Below, piece after piece: positions 1 through 11,479 of a stretch of DNA of 64,000 nucleotides. The notes beneath the pieces were generated by a model. The model was not told the DNA's origin. It did not search any database and saw only the letters and a program-made list of their open reading frames with translations. The position numbers and the translations under genes are program-made. Source of the DNA: Guadua angustifolia. Taxonomy: Eukaryota > Streptophyta > Magnoliopsida > Poales > Poaceae. How positions within the stretch are numbered: position 1 is the first letter of the stretch; each line of letters starts with the position of its first letter. The DNA lies in assembly GCA_036346375.1 (NCBI GenBank), contig CM070500.1, forward strand, positions 72,854,525 to 72,918,524, written 5' to 3'.

Positions 1-1135
1 GTTTTCTAGCTTTGATATCGACAAAGCGTGCAACTTCCGTGTCCACCTGGACCTTTGCATAACCTGGCGCTATCGGGGCATTGTGCAGGACACCCCCTTG
101 TTGGCACGGATAAGCTACCCCTGTAGCAGCCTGTAGAAAGATGTTCATCACGGGCACGTTGAGCTGACAGGGTGTGGGGTCATGTATGTCGTCCACAGGA
201 TAATGGTTTAGGTCCGCTTGTGCTGGCGTGGACCCGCAACTGCTGCGACGACCTGTAGGGCTGGAGAGAGCGTTTTCGGCCTGCGTCTGGCTCAAGGCTT
301 CTTGTACTTGTCGTTGAACTTGTTCGTGAATGGTGGGTTGTAATTCTCGCAGAACCCTTTCCTTCATACTTTCCATTTCCTGCGCAGCCTGCTCTTCTTT
401 AGCTCTTTTCCGACTCCTATAAGAGTCTTCGTGCTCAGGGAATCCCATCTTCCATGGAACCTTGACCCCGACGCCTCGTGTTCGACCGGGGTGCTCTTTG
501 TTTCCGAGGGCCGCTGATAGCTCGTCTTTCTCCCTGTTTGGGTGGAAGGATCCTTGGGTGGACTGGGCGTACAACTGATGAACTCTTTGCGCCACTGCTT
601 CGTCTTCGCCGCTCTTGAATGATAAACTCCCGATGAGACAAAGAGATGCCCTCGCTAGCACGTAGTGCTTCACTCGTCTGTAGTCCGACCAAGGGACTTG
701 TGCCATCTGTTGGATCACTTGTAATTCCTGCTGTCCCATTGAGCAATTTTACCTGTACCCACTCGTGCCAAGTCTGTGGGGTGAGTATTCCTTCTTCGAT
801 GCTAATATGGTCCTCACTAGACTTCCTTCGCTTCAGATTGCTTCATCGCCACGAACTCATCCCAATGGTTGTAATCTTGGGTAGTCTCCGACGGTGACCG
901 CTTTTGCTTCACATAATTTACGTTCAGCCTCGCCTTGAAGTTTCTCCACGCCGCATCCATGGTCATCAATGCATCGCGACGCACGAGTTCTTCGACTCCT
1001 TCGGGGAATGCGAAGGTTCCTTTGAGCTCAGTTCACAGATCCTCTTTGGTGGCTTGGGGCACTTTATGCCAATCCAAATAGGTGATTAGCACTTTCTCCT
1101 TACGATGTACCCGCATGTTGACATGTATTTCTGCT
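1..1135 (-). pseudogene. CACTA second ORF (TNPA-like, Transposase_24 / Ptta family), partial
   Basis: Reading the minus strand from about 1135 gives conserved text of the plant En/Spm Transposase_24 family. A segment around TYLDWHKVPQATKEDL is followed, after an in-frame TGA, by a run with FAFPEGVEELV, then MDAAWRNFKARLNVNYVK and ETTQDYNHWDEFVAMKQSEA (about 815-970). Further on comes TWHEWVQVKLLNGTAG (about 720-770), then, after a frameshift near 435-460, PWKMGFPEHEDSYRSRKRAK. The last part (1-400) reads as an open glutamine-rich coil (EQVQRQVQEALSQTQ) and runs off the window. In the family this protein accompanies TNP2 and is thought to bind subterminal repeats. At least one stop, a stop after AKEV (about 810) and one frameshift make this a pseudogene. 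Confidence 0.75.
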
Positions 1136-1489
1136 TTGCTTTTTGATTGCAACAGGGGACCCGATATCTGAGACCTCCGTGATGGTGTACCGCCTTGAGC
1201 TTCTTATTCTTCCCTCGTCCTCGGCGTGTTGCAGAAGTGGAGGCCTCGGGAACAGCGGAGGCCCGGGAACAGTGGTGGAGGCCTCGGGAACTTCGGTGGT
1301 TGGGTGGAGGGTAAGGTACTGCTCGGGCTCTCCTCCATTATAGGCTCGATTTGGGCTCCATTAGAACTACTCAATAGAAAGGAGATATTTGAGAGGGAAA
1401 GAAAATATGTACTAACCGATAGAATAACTAAGTGTATCATATTGAATTAGCACATCGAGGAAAATATGTACTAACCGAGGAGTAAGATA

Positions 1490-1712
1490 GAAGATGTACT
1501 AGCCGAGGACTATATTAGATCCTTAAAGTGCACGCCCATGGCTCATTTAGTCACAAATGGAATAAGATAGAAGATGTGCTAAGATAGAAGATGTACTAAC
1601 GAGGACTATATTAGATCCTTAAAGTGCTCGTCCATGGCTCATTTCGAGTCACAAATGGAATAATCCACTAATAACAAGCGAGGACTATATTAGATCCTTA
1701 AAGTCCTTAGAG
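1490..1712. repeat. Short tandem/dispersed repeat, three copies
   Basis: The core GAGGACTATATTAGATCCTT occurs at 1505, 1601 and 1680. The flanking text (atagaagatgtactaa before, a catggctcattt block after) is shared by the first two. Spacing is 96 and 79 bases. It lies in the noncoding interior of the CACTA element, downstream of TNP2 and beyond the TNPA-like coding part. Confidence 0.8.
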
Positions 1713-2039
1713 TTATTTGTTAAACTATTCTTGCATGCTTGCTTTATGAGTTTGTCATACTTGGTTTTACAAGACTAAGTGAATTGTTCTGAGAATGATA
1801 TCAACTATCTCGATAAAAGACTAAGGCGGAGTTATAGATTAGCTCAAGAAGGTGTGGCGAGTCTAAGGCTTGGGCTTGGGCCCTTTCTTGGTGAGCTCAA
1901 GAGAGGAGATATGAAGCGAGAATGATCAAAATTAACCATAAAGCGTAATGATCAAAATAGCGCACAATTAGAGATATCAACAATGGCATGATCATTAACA
2001 AATCAAGTAGCATCTAGCTCAAGTTGTTTTAAATTTAGA

Positions 2040-3100
2040 GTGTTCTCAGATGTCGGGTTGCCTAAAGGCCCTCCTCGCCACGGGGAACGAGCAATAGACT
2101 GATTTGTGACAACCTTACCTCTATTGCAAATTTACTACTTGGCGGTTTAAAGCAAATCAATTGTATATTTGGTATGCACAGGACATAAAATATCTAATAA
2201 GCTTATCGGATGTAAACCAAGATATATTAATGTATGAAGGAGATGATAAACAACGAGAAGCACAAGGTGTCTAAACTAGCATATACTGAAAAGATGACAA
2301 TTGAACTAATCAATCAAGCAGTAATAAATCGTCAAGTTTTGTTGTCACAAATAGTCTATTTCAGTCCCTAAATCATCATTGAACACTAAGCCCCACAAGC
2401 AAGGTCCCCAAGCCAAAAGAACTGACTGGCCCCTTTGCATTCACAGAAATGTGGCCAATATCAAGTAACCAAACGACAAGAAAAGACAAGTACAATTACA
2501 AGACAATTAATTACAGTGAAGAGATGTCATATTTTCATATACTCAACAGTGAAGAGCAGTAGTATAATGCATTCATGAAAAATTCAGATGTCGGGTTACC
2601 CCACAAGCAAGGTCCCCAAGCCAAAAGAACTGACTGGCTTACAATTGAAATACTACAAGCTAAGCAGGTAGAAGTTCAATGTCAATACCAAACTAACTCT
2701 AAGTGTAGAGATCTGTATATTTCGTTGCGGTTGCATAAGTTCAATGTCAATGTAATACCAAACTAACTCTAAGTAAATACAAAATTACATCTTTACATGC
2801 ACTTTTCATTTGGACCATGGAAATGCAGATTGCGAAAAGGTCGGCTATTAGAAACATAATGTCGAGTTGATTTCTTTCGCACCAACACTCAAATTGCATT
2901 AGTTTGCTATGCTTTAAAGGTAATGAATTGACTACCAAAGAAGTCAAAAGATACAGTTGAAAGCTTCAACATTTGTTTTATATGTAAAAACTCTCCTAAT
3001 GTAATCAACTTTCATGTGAAGTTGATAAAACACAAGCAAGATAAAAATTCGGATGTCGGGTTGCCCCACGCCTAGAATTGAAATAGTACAAGCTAAGCAG
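2040..3100. repeat. Dispersed direct repeats in CACTA interior
   Basis: The phrase cagatgtcgggttgcc or a close variant recurs at about 2048, 2585 and 3053. The block cccacaagcaaggtccccaa is at about 2390 and 2600. A block around tacaagctaagcaggt is at about 2650 and 3090. These look like repeated local duplications in a noncoding part of the element. I see no open coding structure in 1140-4500 apart from these repeats. Confidence 0.65.
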
Positions 3101-4590
3101 GTTGATTATGAGTGTATTCCTTTGCTTCCATCAAAACAACTCAAGCAAAATAGACAAAATAATGCTTAGCAACATAGAGAGGAGATATGAATGATTTGCT
3201 CTCAGATTTAGGGTTTGGATGAAAATAAGAATTTTCACCACAATCACAAATGGGCTAACAAATTATTTAGTGACTAGGGCCTTGAACCCTTACCACCTTA
3301 GCATGCACAATTAAAGAGTTGTTCAGAATTTCACTGTTAAATATCTACGATCAGATTGATAACAGCATAGTTCAAAGCAGATACTAAATATGAACAGATT
3401 CTGAATTAATGACAAGTCGACTAACCACAAGAGAGTATACTTATTAGAATATCAAGCGTTGATGTAAACAACACTCTCAAGCATGTTATTCTACCACGGT
3501 GAGAAAATGTGCGATTCTGCACTATAAAATGCCTTGATTTTCCAAGGAGGGTAGGAAAGTATCATCCTTTGATATGCGAAAGAAAATTAACTACTTAGAT
3601 GCCATATGGATATGAGAAAACAATTTGAAGCATGTTGTTCTACCAGTTCAAGGCCCAAGACACATAATAATTGTTCTTATCATTCTTAACCCAATATCAT
3701 CATAGAGCAACACCCAAACCTTGACCAACAAGAACAAGTGCAGAACCACCGGAAGATGAGCTCAACTAACATCACCAACAAGAACAAGTCCATCTCGATC
3801 ATTTTACAATTTCTATTTGCAGACATAACCACTGTGAAAATTTGCATAAAAGCAACAAATAGAAATGATTCATGTAATGCAAGGTAACAAATTACGGTGA
3901 GACACAATGTACCCATCAAATACCAATAAAAATTCACACCATTAAAATCGAGAAAATTCATGATAGCACATGGTGGCAATGTAATGAGTTCACATCAATT
4001 CTGTGAAGAGCATACACGCACTTACTAATGGCAATTACATATATAAACTGGATGGCCTTTAATTTTTAGGCTATAAAGGATTTGCCAACTTAACCAACCA
4101 GTGGCTTTCTGAATGTGAGATTTGCCAACTTAACCAACATACACGCACTTACCAAAAGATGATCATTCTCATATTAAAACCAGTGGCAATTACACATGAT
4201 CAAATCAGGACAACAGCCTACCACATTCCAATATCAAGATCCAAAGAAAATTGGTAAAAATAAAAGGTATTTCAAGCACTCGCAGGTGATGAAAGAATTT
4301 CTAACGCACAATGAGTGACAGACCAATTTCGAGATCATCAATTTCCGGATATTAAGCATATCTCGAGGCTAGAACCTAAAATACCATATTATAAAATCCA
4401 AAGTGAACCATCATGCCGTAAGGAAAGCATACCAAGATAAACCTAGATTGCACCTAAATGTAACAACTTCAAGCAAGTGCGAAGACTAAAATGCTTAAGT
4501 TTTAATGCCTCGCCACCACCCATTTATATTCTCCTTCAACATGGATAAACCACAACATTCAATCCAACAATCGCATTCGTGTCATGAAGC
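3100..4590. other. Noncoding AT-rich interior of the CACTA element
   Basis: There is no coding region I can support. A short phrase (gatttgccaacttaaccaac) occurs twice, near 4080 and 4118, and acacgcacttac also recurs. This could be intron or spacer of the TNPA-like gene. Confidence 0.4.
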
Positions 4591-4880
4591 CATGGAACCC
4601 TTACGGCGGCGCCGTCCAAGATCATCAAGTTGCTTACAGGTAGGGTTGGAGGGGGCGCCAGGTGGGGAGGGCGTTGGAGGGGCGGTGACGGTGGGGAGGC
4701 GCGGAGACGCGTCGGCCGAGAAAGCGGCCGTGGGGAGGGCGCGACGGCGTCCGCCGGAGGGCGGCGCCGGTGGGGAGCGCGGGAGAGGAGCTCGTCATGG
4801 CGCTGCGGTGCGGGATGAGCCTTCGTGCGGCGGCAAGCGTGCGGGAGCTAGGCACAGGAGTGGAGGAAGCGAAATTTGCG
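4590..4880 (-). other. GC-rich block, possible 5' exon or leader of the TNPA-like gene
   Basis: An abrupt GC-rich island with (gg)-rich text lies between TNP2 and the palindrome. Both strands are open: a 137-codon reading on plus from 4505 and a 73-codon reading on minus from 4855 that is rich in Arg, Pro and Ala. Neither resembles a family I know. Because CACTA genes here run on minus and the TNPA-like remains lie downstream, a first exon or leader on minus is the more likely reading, but this is inference. Confidence 0.3.
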
Positions 4881-4916
4881 TAGTGTGCATGTATATGCCT
4901 GGGCGGGTATATATAT

Positions 4917-5094
4917 AGGGAGTATACGTGGCGGTTAAGAACAATAACAAATCACAGATAAGCGTTATCTGTGGCGGTTAAGAAAAATAACCGTCACGAG
5001 ATAACGCGTTATCTGTGACGGTTATTTTTCTTAACCGCCACAGATATCGTTTATCTGTGATTTGCTATTGTTCTTAACCGCCATGATACTCCCT
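4917..5094. repeat. 178-bp near-perfect palindrome with CACTA subterminal motif
   Basis: The left arm starts AGGGAGTAT and the right arm ends ATACTCCCT. Between them the arms contain matching GGCGGTTAAGAACAATA / TATTGTTCTTAACCGCC blocks and inner ATCTGTGGCGGTTAAG / CTTAACCGCCACAGAT blocks, with a central second palindrome around gataacgcgttatc. The motif TGTGGCGGTT is the same one that forms the subterminal array at 9640-9890. It lies between the two transposon genes. It may be a binding array for the element's own regulatory protein, a promoter region, or the end of a nested related element. Confidence 0.9.
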
Positions 5095-5401
5095 CCCACA
5101 CCATAGATACAGATGACAATCATATTAAACTCCAGGAAGCATGCATATCACAATACATGATTTTTTTCTTCCATACATTAATACATATGAAGCATGTATA
5201 ACATAAGTCCTACAAGCATTTAAATGTTTATATCCTAGAGCACATAAAAAATGAGTAAATAGAATTATTCAAGCTACTACATTTCATAAGAAGCCATAGA
5301 AACCTGAATTCAATTGAACCTGAATTCCACAGAAATGTACATTTCTTACATCACATTTCCATTACTCCATATAAATGGCGACATGTTGCCATTACTCCTA
5401 G

Positions 5402-8400
5402 CTAATTATTTTCTTTCACAATTTGGCCTTCGTTGTGATCATCGCGATGATAGGTAACTTCTTGAGTGGTTTCTTCCTCGGGCCTGATGCTGTCGCCTGC
5501 GAAAGGAGGCAACTCATCAAACTGGTTGTACTCTTCCTCATCCACGACATTCTCAACTCCAACGATCCTTCTTTTTCCTTGCAGAACTACGTGGCGCTTC
5601 TTATCTCTTAGGTCGATTATGTAGAATACTTGTGCTACTTGATTCGCATAAATCGAATGGTTCGTCTCTGTATCCGACATGTTCGATGTCCACGATGAGT
5701 AAAGCCGTACTTGTCCACCTTGACACCATTCGAGTCGTACCCAATGACATCGAAACACCGGATCTTGAATATCAGAGTCCGGCTCCCAAATCTCCTCTAT
5801 GAACCCGTAGTAGATGCTCTTACGTCTTTTTGTGTTGTCGTGAGGCATCTATACGGACACCATTATTTTGGTAAGTGCTCTTGCTATCCCGAGCTCTCGT
5901 GTAAAATGTATATCCATTGATGTCATATCCTTGCCATGTTGTGATTGTACACAAGGCCCTTTTGCCAATCACCTCAATGTAACACTCGTTTCTTCACCGA
6001 CATGTGCTCACTCAACCAATGGTGAACAAACGATTGTGCTCTTTTGTTATCCAAATCTCGACTTTCCTCGGTTTTCCCTCCTTAGCTTACCCTTGTGTAT
6101 GTCCATATATGGGCACACCTCAAGTATTGTTGTAATCTTGTGAAATGGGCTTGTTCGAACAAAATATTATCGTAAGAATTTGTAGATTTCTTTCCTATTA
6201 CACCTTTCCCACCTAGCCTACCCTCATGGCGAGATCTCGCACTCCTACCGTTCGACCTCCTCCATGTAATCGACACGTAACTCAATAACCTCCTCGGTTG
6301 CATAACCTTCTACAATTGAGCCTTCCTACGAGATCGATTCACGTACATATTTCTTGTAACACCCATATACCTTTCAAATGGGTACATCCGATGCGAGAAT
6401 ACGGGCAAGAAATATTTATCTCATTGACAAGGTGAACAATGAGATGAACCATGATATCAAAAAATGATGGGGGAAAATACATCTCTAGCTGGCACAGAGT
6501 CTTTACCACATCAGCCTGAAGTTCATAAAGCCCAACGGGATCGATGACCTTCTGGTGAAATCGTGTTGAAGAAGGACCACACCTCGTGATTGCCTCTCGG
6601 ACCTTGTCAGGCAAAAAACCTCTAATTGCAACAGGGAGCATTTGTGTCATCATCACATGACAATCATGAGACTTCATGCCAATTAACTTCAAATCTTTCA
6701 TCGATACGGTTTCTTGATGTTTGCGAGTAACCGGACGGAACTTTCACACCATGCGTGCACTTGCGAGTTCATTTTCTCTTTCTTACTCAAAGTGTAGCAA
6801 GTCGGGGAAGGTAAAGCGCCTTTCCAGTGTCTTGAGGATGTAGCTCGGCTCGATCTTCATGTCTTCCAGATCCCTTCGTGCCTTCATCCATCCTTTGTTT
6901 TGCTAGGAATATTCAAGAAAGACCAACCACGTGTCACATACATTCTTCTCTACATGCATGACGTCGATGCGAAGTCGAACTTCCAAGTCCTTCCAAGAGG
7001 GTAAGTCCCAAAAGATGGATCTCTTCTTCCACGTGGTCTTCTCGATATGGGACCGCGATGTATTACCAATATTCTTACCGAAGTACAACATTAAGATCCC
7101 TAACCATATCATACACCTCTTCCCCACGAAGACGCCTTGGAGCTAAACCGTCCTCCTTTGTCCCGTCAATTGTTTCTTCATATTGCGGTGCGGATGATTC
7201 TGCGAAGGAACCTCCGGTGACGCATGTACACTATTTTCCTCGAGTTGTTGAGCCACACACTAGCGGTTTCATCTATGCCTTTGGGGCATGCTTTACTCCT
7301 TTTATAATGCGGTAGGACAGGTTACCAAGCGCAGAAAATCATTGATGGTGCGTAACAACAATGCGCGTAGAGTGAAGTACTCTCGTTTGTACTCGTCCCA
7401 TACCGCATACCCTTCGTTCCACAATATGACAAGATCTTCCACCAATGGTTGTAGGTATACATCAATATCGTTGCCGAGTTGTCTCGGCCCTTGGATAAGC
7501 AAGGACATCATAATGTACTTTCGCTTCATACACAACCGGGTGGAAGGTTGTATATACACGAGTCACGGGCCAAGTGCTATGAATGTCGCTCATGTTACCG
7601 AAAGGATTCATTCCATCCGTACTCAAGCCAAACCTTACATTCCTCGGTTCATTTCCGGTTCTCCTGAAGAGTCTATCGATGGTTCTCCTTTGGCGAGTAA
7701 TCGGTAGGGTGTCTCGATTTTCCATCCCTCTTACGGTCTTCCGAAGTGCCATCGCATCAATTTGGCGTGCTTTTTGTTTCCAAATAAGCGCTTCAAATGA
7801 GGTATTACTTGCAAATACCACACCACTTTTGCGGGAGCTCTTTTCTTCACCTCGATAGCTTCATTGCCATCGCCCTTACGCTTGTATCGCGGCGCTTTGC
7901 ACACGGACATACATGAATGTACGCATAGTCTTTGCGATAGAGTATCTGATCGTTTGGACAAGCATGTATTCTTTCTACTTCCAATCCCAAGGGACATACA
8001 ACCTTCTTAGCTAGATACGTGGTTTTAGGCAACACGTTTCCTTGAGCGAAGATGTCCGCTAAGAGATGTAACAACGCCGTGAAACTCTTGTCGGACCAAC
8101 CATTGGCTGCCTTCAATTTGATGGCGAGAGCACCGTGTGCAACTTTGTGTATTCCTCCTTACAACCCGAACAAAGGTTTCTCCGAATCCTCCATCAAACC
8201 CGTGAATTGATTAAACTCTCTCGACTAGTGTAGTTCTCTTACGCATCGCGCAACATTTGAGCAGTTAATGTCGTCATCGACGACCAACCTATCCTCATCG
8301 GATCCATAATCGATGTCACCGCCACATTGCGGCTCCGCTGTCGCCGGCGTTATCACGTTCAAGTATGATCTCCTCTTCACCGTGCCTTGTCCAACTTGTA

Positions 8401-8648
8401 TAGCCAGGTACAAAACCCCTCGGATCAAGTGCAAATGGATATGGTTTTTGTTCAAAACATCTTCTCATTCTTGCAATCAATGCATGGACGATGTATGTAC
8501 TCCGTCTTCTTTTGCAAGTCGTTCTCCTCGGTACGCCCTTAGAAAAACAGATACACCGTCGATATATTCTTGGTGCAGCGGTTCGCATCGTACATCCATC
8601 TCCGGTCCATCTACAGTTCATTAATTTAAGCAATTTATTAATATCCAA
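5402..8648 (-). pseudogene. CACTA TNP2-type transposase, disrupted
   Basis: Pieces in several minus frames line up in TNP2 order. The N-terminal part (8316-8648) holds RGFVPGYTSWTRHGEE. The transposase_21 core follows, with ILYRKDYAYIHVCP (about 7900), QGPRQLGNDIDVYLQPLVEDL then LWNEG (about 7430-7500) and RIDVMHVEKNVCDT (about 6930). The C-terminal DUF4218 has MKSHDCHVMMTQMLPVAIRG and LEMYFPPSFFDIMVHLIVHLV (6339-6701). The DUF4216 domain is at 5402-5848 with YYGFIEEIWEPD and PVFRCHWV. The protein is the DDE-type transposase that cuts CACTA ends. Frame changes between nearly every block and stops make this copy inactive, although some segments could be separated by genuine introns. Identity is secure; the exon structure is not. 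Confidence 0.88.
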
Positions 8649-8819
8649 AAATCTTAATTAAATAAATTGTTATTGAATATTCAACAATATGCACTAACAG
8701 GACAACATTAATACTAAGTAAATGTTGCACACTTAATTAATTAATTTTAATATATACTCATACGTAACCAAAAATTATATATATCCTCCTAAGATCAACA
8801 TAATAAATTCCTCACCTCA

Positions 8820-9300
8820 AAATTTCATGATCACCCGACTACCATATTAACTAAAATTTATTTATCATTCACATCCAACAATCTTAATTACATAAATTGG
8901 GTTTATATGCTTCATAAAAATTCACTAACAATACCCACTAATGAAGCAAGATGTATATGCACGCTAACTAAAAAAATTAATGGTAACTAAGAAAAATATT
9001 AACTACGTAATTTTTATACATATCCTTCGAAGAGCAATATAATAAATTTCCTCATCTCAAAATGCAAGGCAATTAACATCATGATCACCCATCTATCATA
9101 TTAACTATAATTTATTTTCATTAATATCCAATAATCGTAAATACATAAATTTTTATACATATCCTTCGGAAGAGCAACGTAATTTTATACATATCCTTGA
9201 ATATTAACTATAATTTTTATACTTCATGATCACCCATCTATCATATTAACTATAATTTATTTATCATTAATATCCAATAATCGTAAATACATATATTTGA
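8820..9300. repeat. AT-rich degenerate repeats upstream of TNP2
   Basis: The phrase catgatcaccc, followed by a taccatattaact type run and an aatttatttatcatt / atatccaataatcgtaaatac block, recurs at about 8826, 9081 and 9222. Tacatatccttcg...agagcaa recurs at about 9020, 9155 and 9185. It lies between the transposase start and the subterminal array, where the promoter of the element would be expected. Confidence 0.65.
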
Positions 9301-9637
9301 CATATGCTTGACAAAAAATTCATCATCTAAATAAGGTAGAGAACTTAATCTAATACAAAGAAGGTAATAAATTCATCATCTACAAATTGCTAGCTAAATA
9401 AAAAACAAACTAAATGTAGACCTTGCACCTAAACCTTAATTAAGCTAGGAATAAACCTTTTAATGGCAATTTTACACTAGAAATGAAGAGAGGAGACATA
9501 TTTACACACCTTGGAACAATTCTAGGAAGTGGAAGCACAAGATCTTGGCCAAACAAAATCTGAAATCAAAAAGCTGAGTTTTGTTCTCGGGAGGAAGATG
9601 ACCAAATGACAGGCAACGAGGGATATTTATAGAAATC

Positions 9638-9913
9638 ATTATTAGTGGCGGTTCTAAACCAACCCGCCACGAAAATGTATTATCTGTGGCGGTGCCATCT
9701 ACCAACCGCCACAAATAGTCGGCAGTTATCGATGGCGGTTTTATTTAAAACCGCCACAGATTAAATATTATCTGTGGCGGTTTTTGATGCAACCGCCACA
9801 AATGGTCCTCCCGCCAATTTCCATATAGAACCGCCATCGATACATGTATTTGTGACGGTTCCAAAAGAACCGCCACAAATAAGGCGTCACCTATATGTTG
9901 TTTTGTAGTAGTG
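9638..9913. repeat. CACTA subterminal hairpin array and terminal inverted repeat
   Basis: Five or six inverted GGCGGTT/AACCGCC pairs lie head to tail with short loops: GGCGGTTCTAAACCAACCCGCC (about 9646), TGTGGCGGT..ACCGCCACA (about 9685-9715), GGCGGTTTTATTTAAAACCGCC (about 9734), TGTGGCGGTT..AACCGCCACA (about 9772-9803) and TTGTGACGGTT..AACCGCCACAA (about 9850-9880). The block ends in GTTTTGTAGTAGTG at 9900-9913, the reverse of CACTACTACAAAAC. Such arrays bind the TNPA-type protein in the family. Confidence 0.93.
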
Positions 9914-9916
9914 TGT

Positions 9917-10148
9917 CCTCCATGTCGTACGACAGCTCCCTGACATCTCGTGCCCAGAGCTTGACCTGTTCGTCGAGCTGGTCAAGCGGCACCTCCGCTA
10001 CCTTGAGGAGGGCGGCGTGCATGCTCTCCAGCTCGCTCTCGAGGAGCCGGACGTCTTTTTCGACGCCCTTCTGCAGGTTGCACGCCTGTTTGAGCAGCTC
10101 GCCTAGATTGGAGAGCAAGCTGCCCATCGCCGCCGTAACCAGCTCCAT
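9917..10148 (-). pseudogene. CC-NLR disease resistance gene, 5' end only (Rx N-terminal coiled-coil), cut by CACTA
   Basis: An ATG at 10148 (context gagccATGg on minus) opens 77 codons. They read as the Rx-type coiled-coil domain of grass NLR immune receptors: MGSLLSNLGELLKQACNLQKG, then a helix with DVRLLESELESMHAALLKV, then LWARDVRELSYDMEDT. In intact family members the MED motif is followed by the rest of the helix bundle, an NB-ARC domain and leucine-rich repeats. Here the reading frame runs into CACTACTAC directly after YDMEDT and stops a few codons later. No NB-ARC or LRR is present in the window; the remainder, if it survives, should lie beyond the CACTA element to the left. The known role is cytosolic detection of pathogen effectors. 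Confidence 0.88.
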
Positions 10149-10480
10149 GGCTCGATCGGTCGCTAGTTCTCAAGTTCACCCTACAGCCAAAAGGTTCACA
10201 TGTTGGAGTTGACCCCAAAAGGAAATGGAATTACCAAAGATGAACTCAATAAAAGGCCGTAGCACACCTCTACTTGAAGCTCTCCAAGAGATCTGTCGTT
10301 TCACCGAAGCACTCTCGAGGAAATTTTAGCTAAATATCGAGATCTTTCGCAGCAACGTGGTGTGCAGGAAGAGCTAGGCTATTCCCTTCTGCAGGAAAAT
10401 TTTCGCTCAACGTGGGTAGGATTAGGAAGGCCAGGAGCCCAGGACCCGTTATATAAAGTTATGCGTCCTGACGGCGAGAT
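10149..10480 (-). promoter_or_regulatory. Likely 5' region of the NLR gene with TATA-like site
   Basis: On the minus strand a TTATATAA box lies at about 10449-10456, some 300 bases ahead of the ATG at 10148. The box is nearly palindromic, so plus-strand use cannot be excluded. Nothing else recognisable is seen here. Confidence 0.35.
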
Positions 10481-10634
10481 GCGACTTGTCTTGGACTTTT
10501 TGGGCTAATATGGATAGCAGCGACCAAGTACCGCAGAGACAAATAGTTTTTTATCAGAAAGTAATAAAAATCTATCGTCTATTTGTTTCTTTGATTTATG
10601 TCACTTTTCTATCCATCGAATCTGCATTTAGTCA

Positions 10635-10917
10635 GGTGATTAAGCTGGGATATTTTTTCTTTTCTCATTTATGTTCTATTAGGATTCACCAATCTCTTTT
10701 TTTTCTTTGTCTAACTTAGAAAAATTATTTTCCATTTTTCTCTGCACGGGGTTCACAAATCCCATAATATTTGTGTATCTTTAGATTATTGGATTTAGAT
10801 AGGTGATTGAGCTGGAGTATTTTTTTCTTTTTCTCATTTATTTTCTATTAGGGTTCATCAATCCCATTTTTCTTTGTCTTGCTTAGAAAAATTATTTTTC
10901 ATTTTTCTCTGCACGGG
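10635..10917. repeat. Direct duplication of about 115 bp
   Basis: Copy one (10635-10749) and copy two (10801-10917) share gtgatt.agctgg, a ttttctcattta block, ttctattagg.ttca.caatc and an attttctctgcacggg end. They are separated by about 50 bases. No coding content. Confidence 0.8.
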
Positions 10918-11440
10918 TTTAAATAGACATTCTCTTGTTTTAATTTGCGATCATGAAGTTTAAGTAGACAATCCCATAAATGAAACTACAAATAAATTAA
11001 TTTACAGCTTATAACAAGTTAATGCAGAAACAACAAATGCAAGTAATTAACAAGAGATCAAAATAACAAGGAGTATAAGTATTGAACTAGCAGTGCATAT
11101 GCATTCGTGCAGCTCTAGCGTTCTAGCTCGTGCTGTTGGTGGCGAAGCAGACCCATCTCGCCGTTGGTCCCAATGAGCACCACGCTGTTGGAACGACGAA
11201 TAGACACTTCGGTACAAAATGTGGCTAATTTGCACAAATAATTTCAGTCGAATAATAACTAGACAGTCCCCTTTTTCATTTGATAAATAGGAATTTTTTT
11301 GACAAATGGTATCCTTTGCTAGTATATATTAACATTGTCGATATTCAAAACCTAGGATCCCTTAATCGAATTTGTGAAAATATGATTGTGGGCTTCTATT
11401 AAACATGAGGAGGAAAAAGATGTACTGAGATTGTTTTTTT
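10918..11440. other. No feature recognised
   Basis: AT-rich sequence with a short GC patch at 11100-11190. Possible reading frames are short and unlike any known protein. Confidence 0.4.
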
Positions 11441-11479
11441 ATTAATCAAGCGGCTCTACAGAGTATACATATTATAGAA

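Larger units (their letters stand above)
1..9913 (-). mobile_element. CACTA (En/Spm) transposon, right part, autonomous-type but decayed
   Basis: The right terminus reads, on the minus strand, CACTACTACAAAAC starting at 9913, a typical CACTA terminal inverted repeat. It is preceded by a subterminal array of GGCGGTT/AACCGCC hairpins (9640-9890). Inside, on the minus strand and in the usual order, are a TNP2-type transposase (5402-8648) and a TNPA-like second ORF (1-1135). The three bases outside the terminus (9914-9916, tgt) are the likely 3-bp target duplication. The opposite end is not in the window, so the element is longer than 9.9 kb. Both coding regions carry frameshifts and stops, so this copy cannot make its own proteins. 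It interrupts an NLR gene. The terminus and gene content are seen directly; the unity of the whole stretch as one element is inferred. Confidence 0.83.

Noticed and set aside
4505..4918. 137-codon plus-strand frame
   Set aside because: Low-complexity Arg/Gly text on the strand opposite to all element genes; it reads through GC-rich simple sequence.
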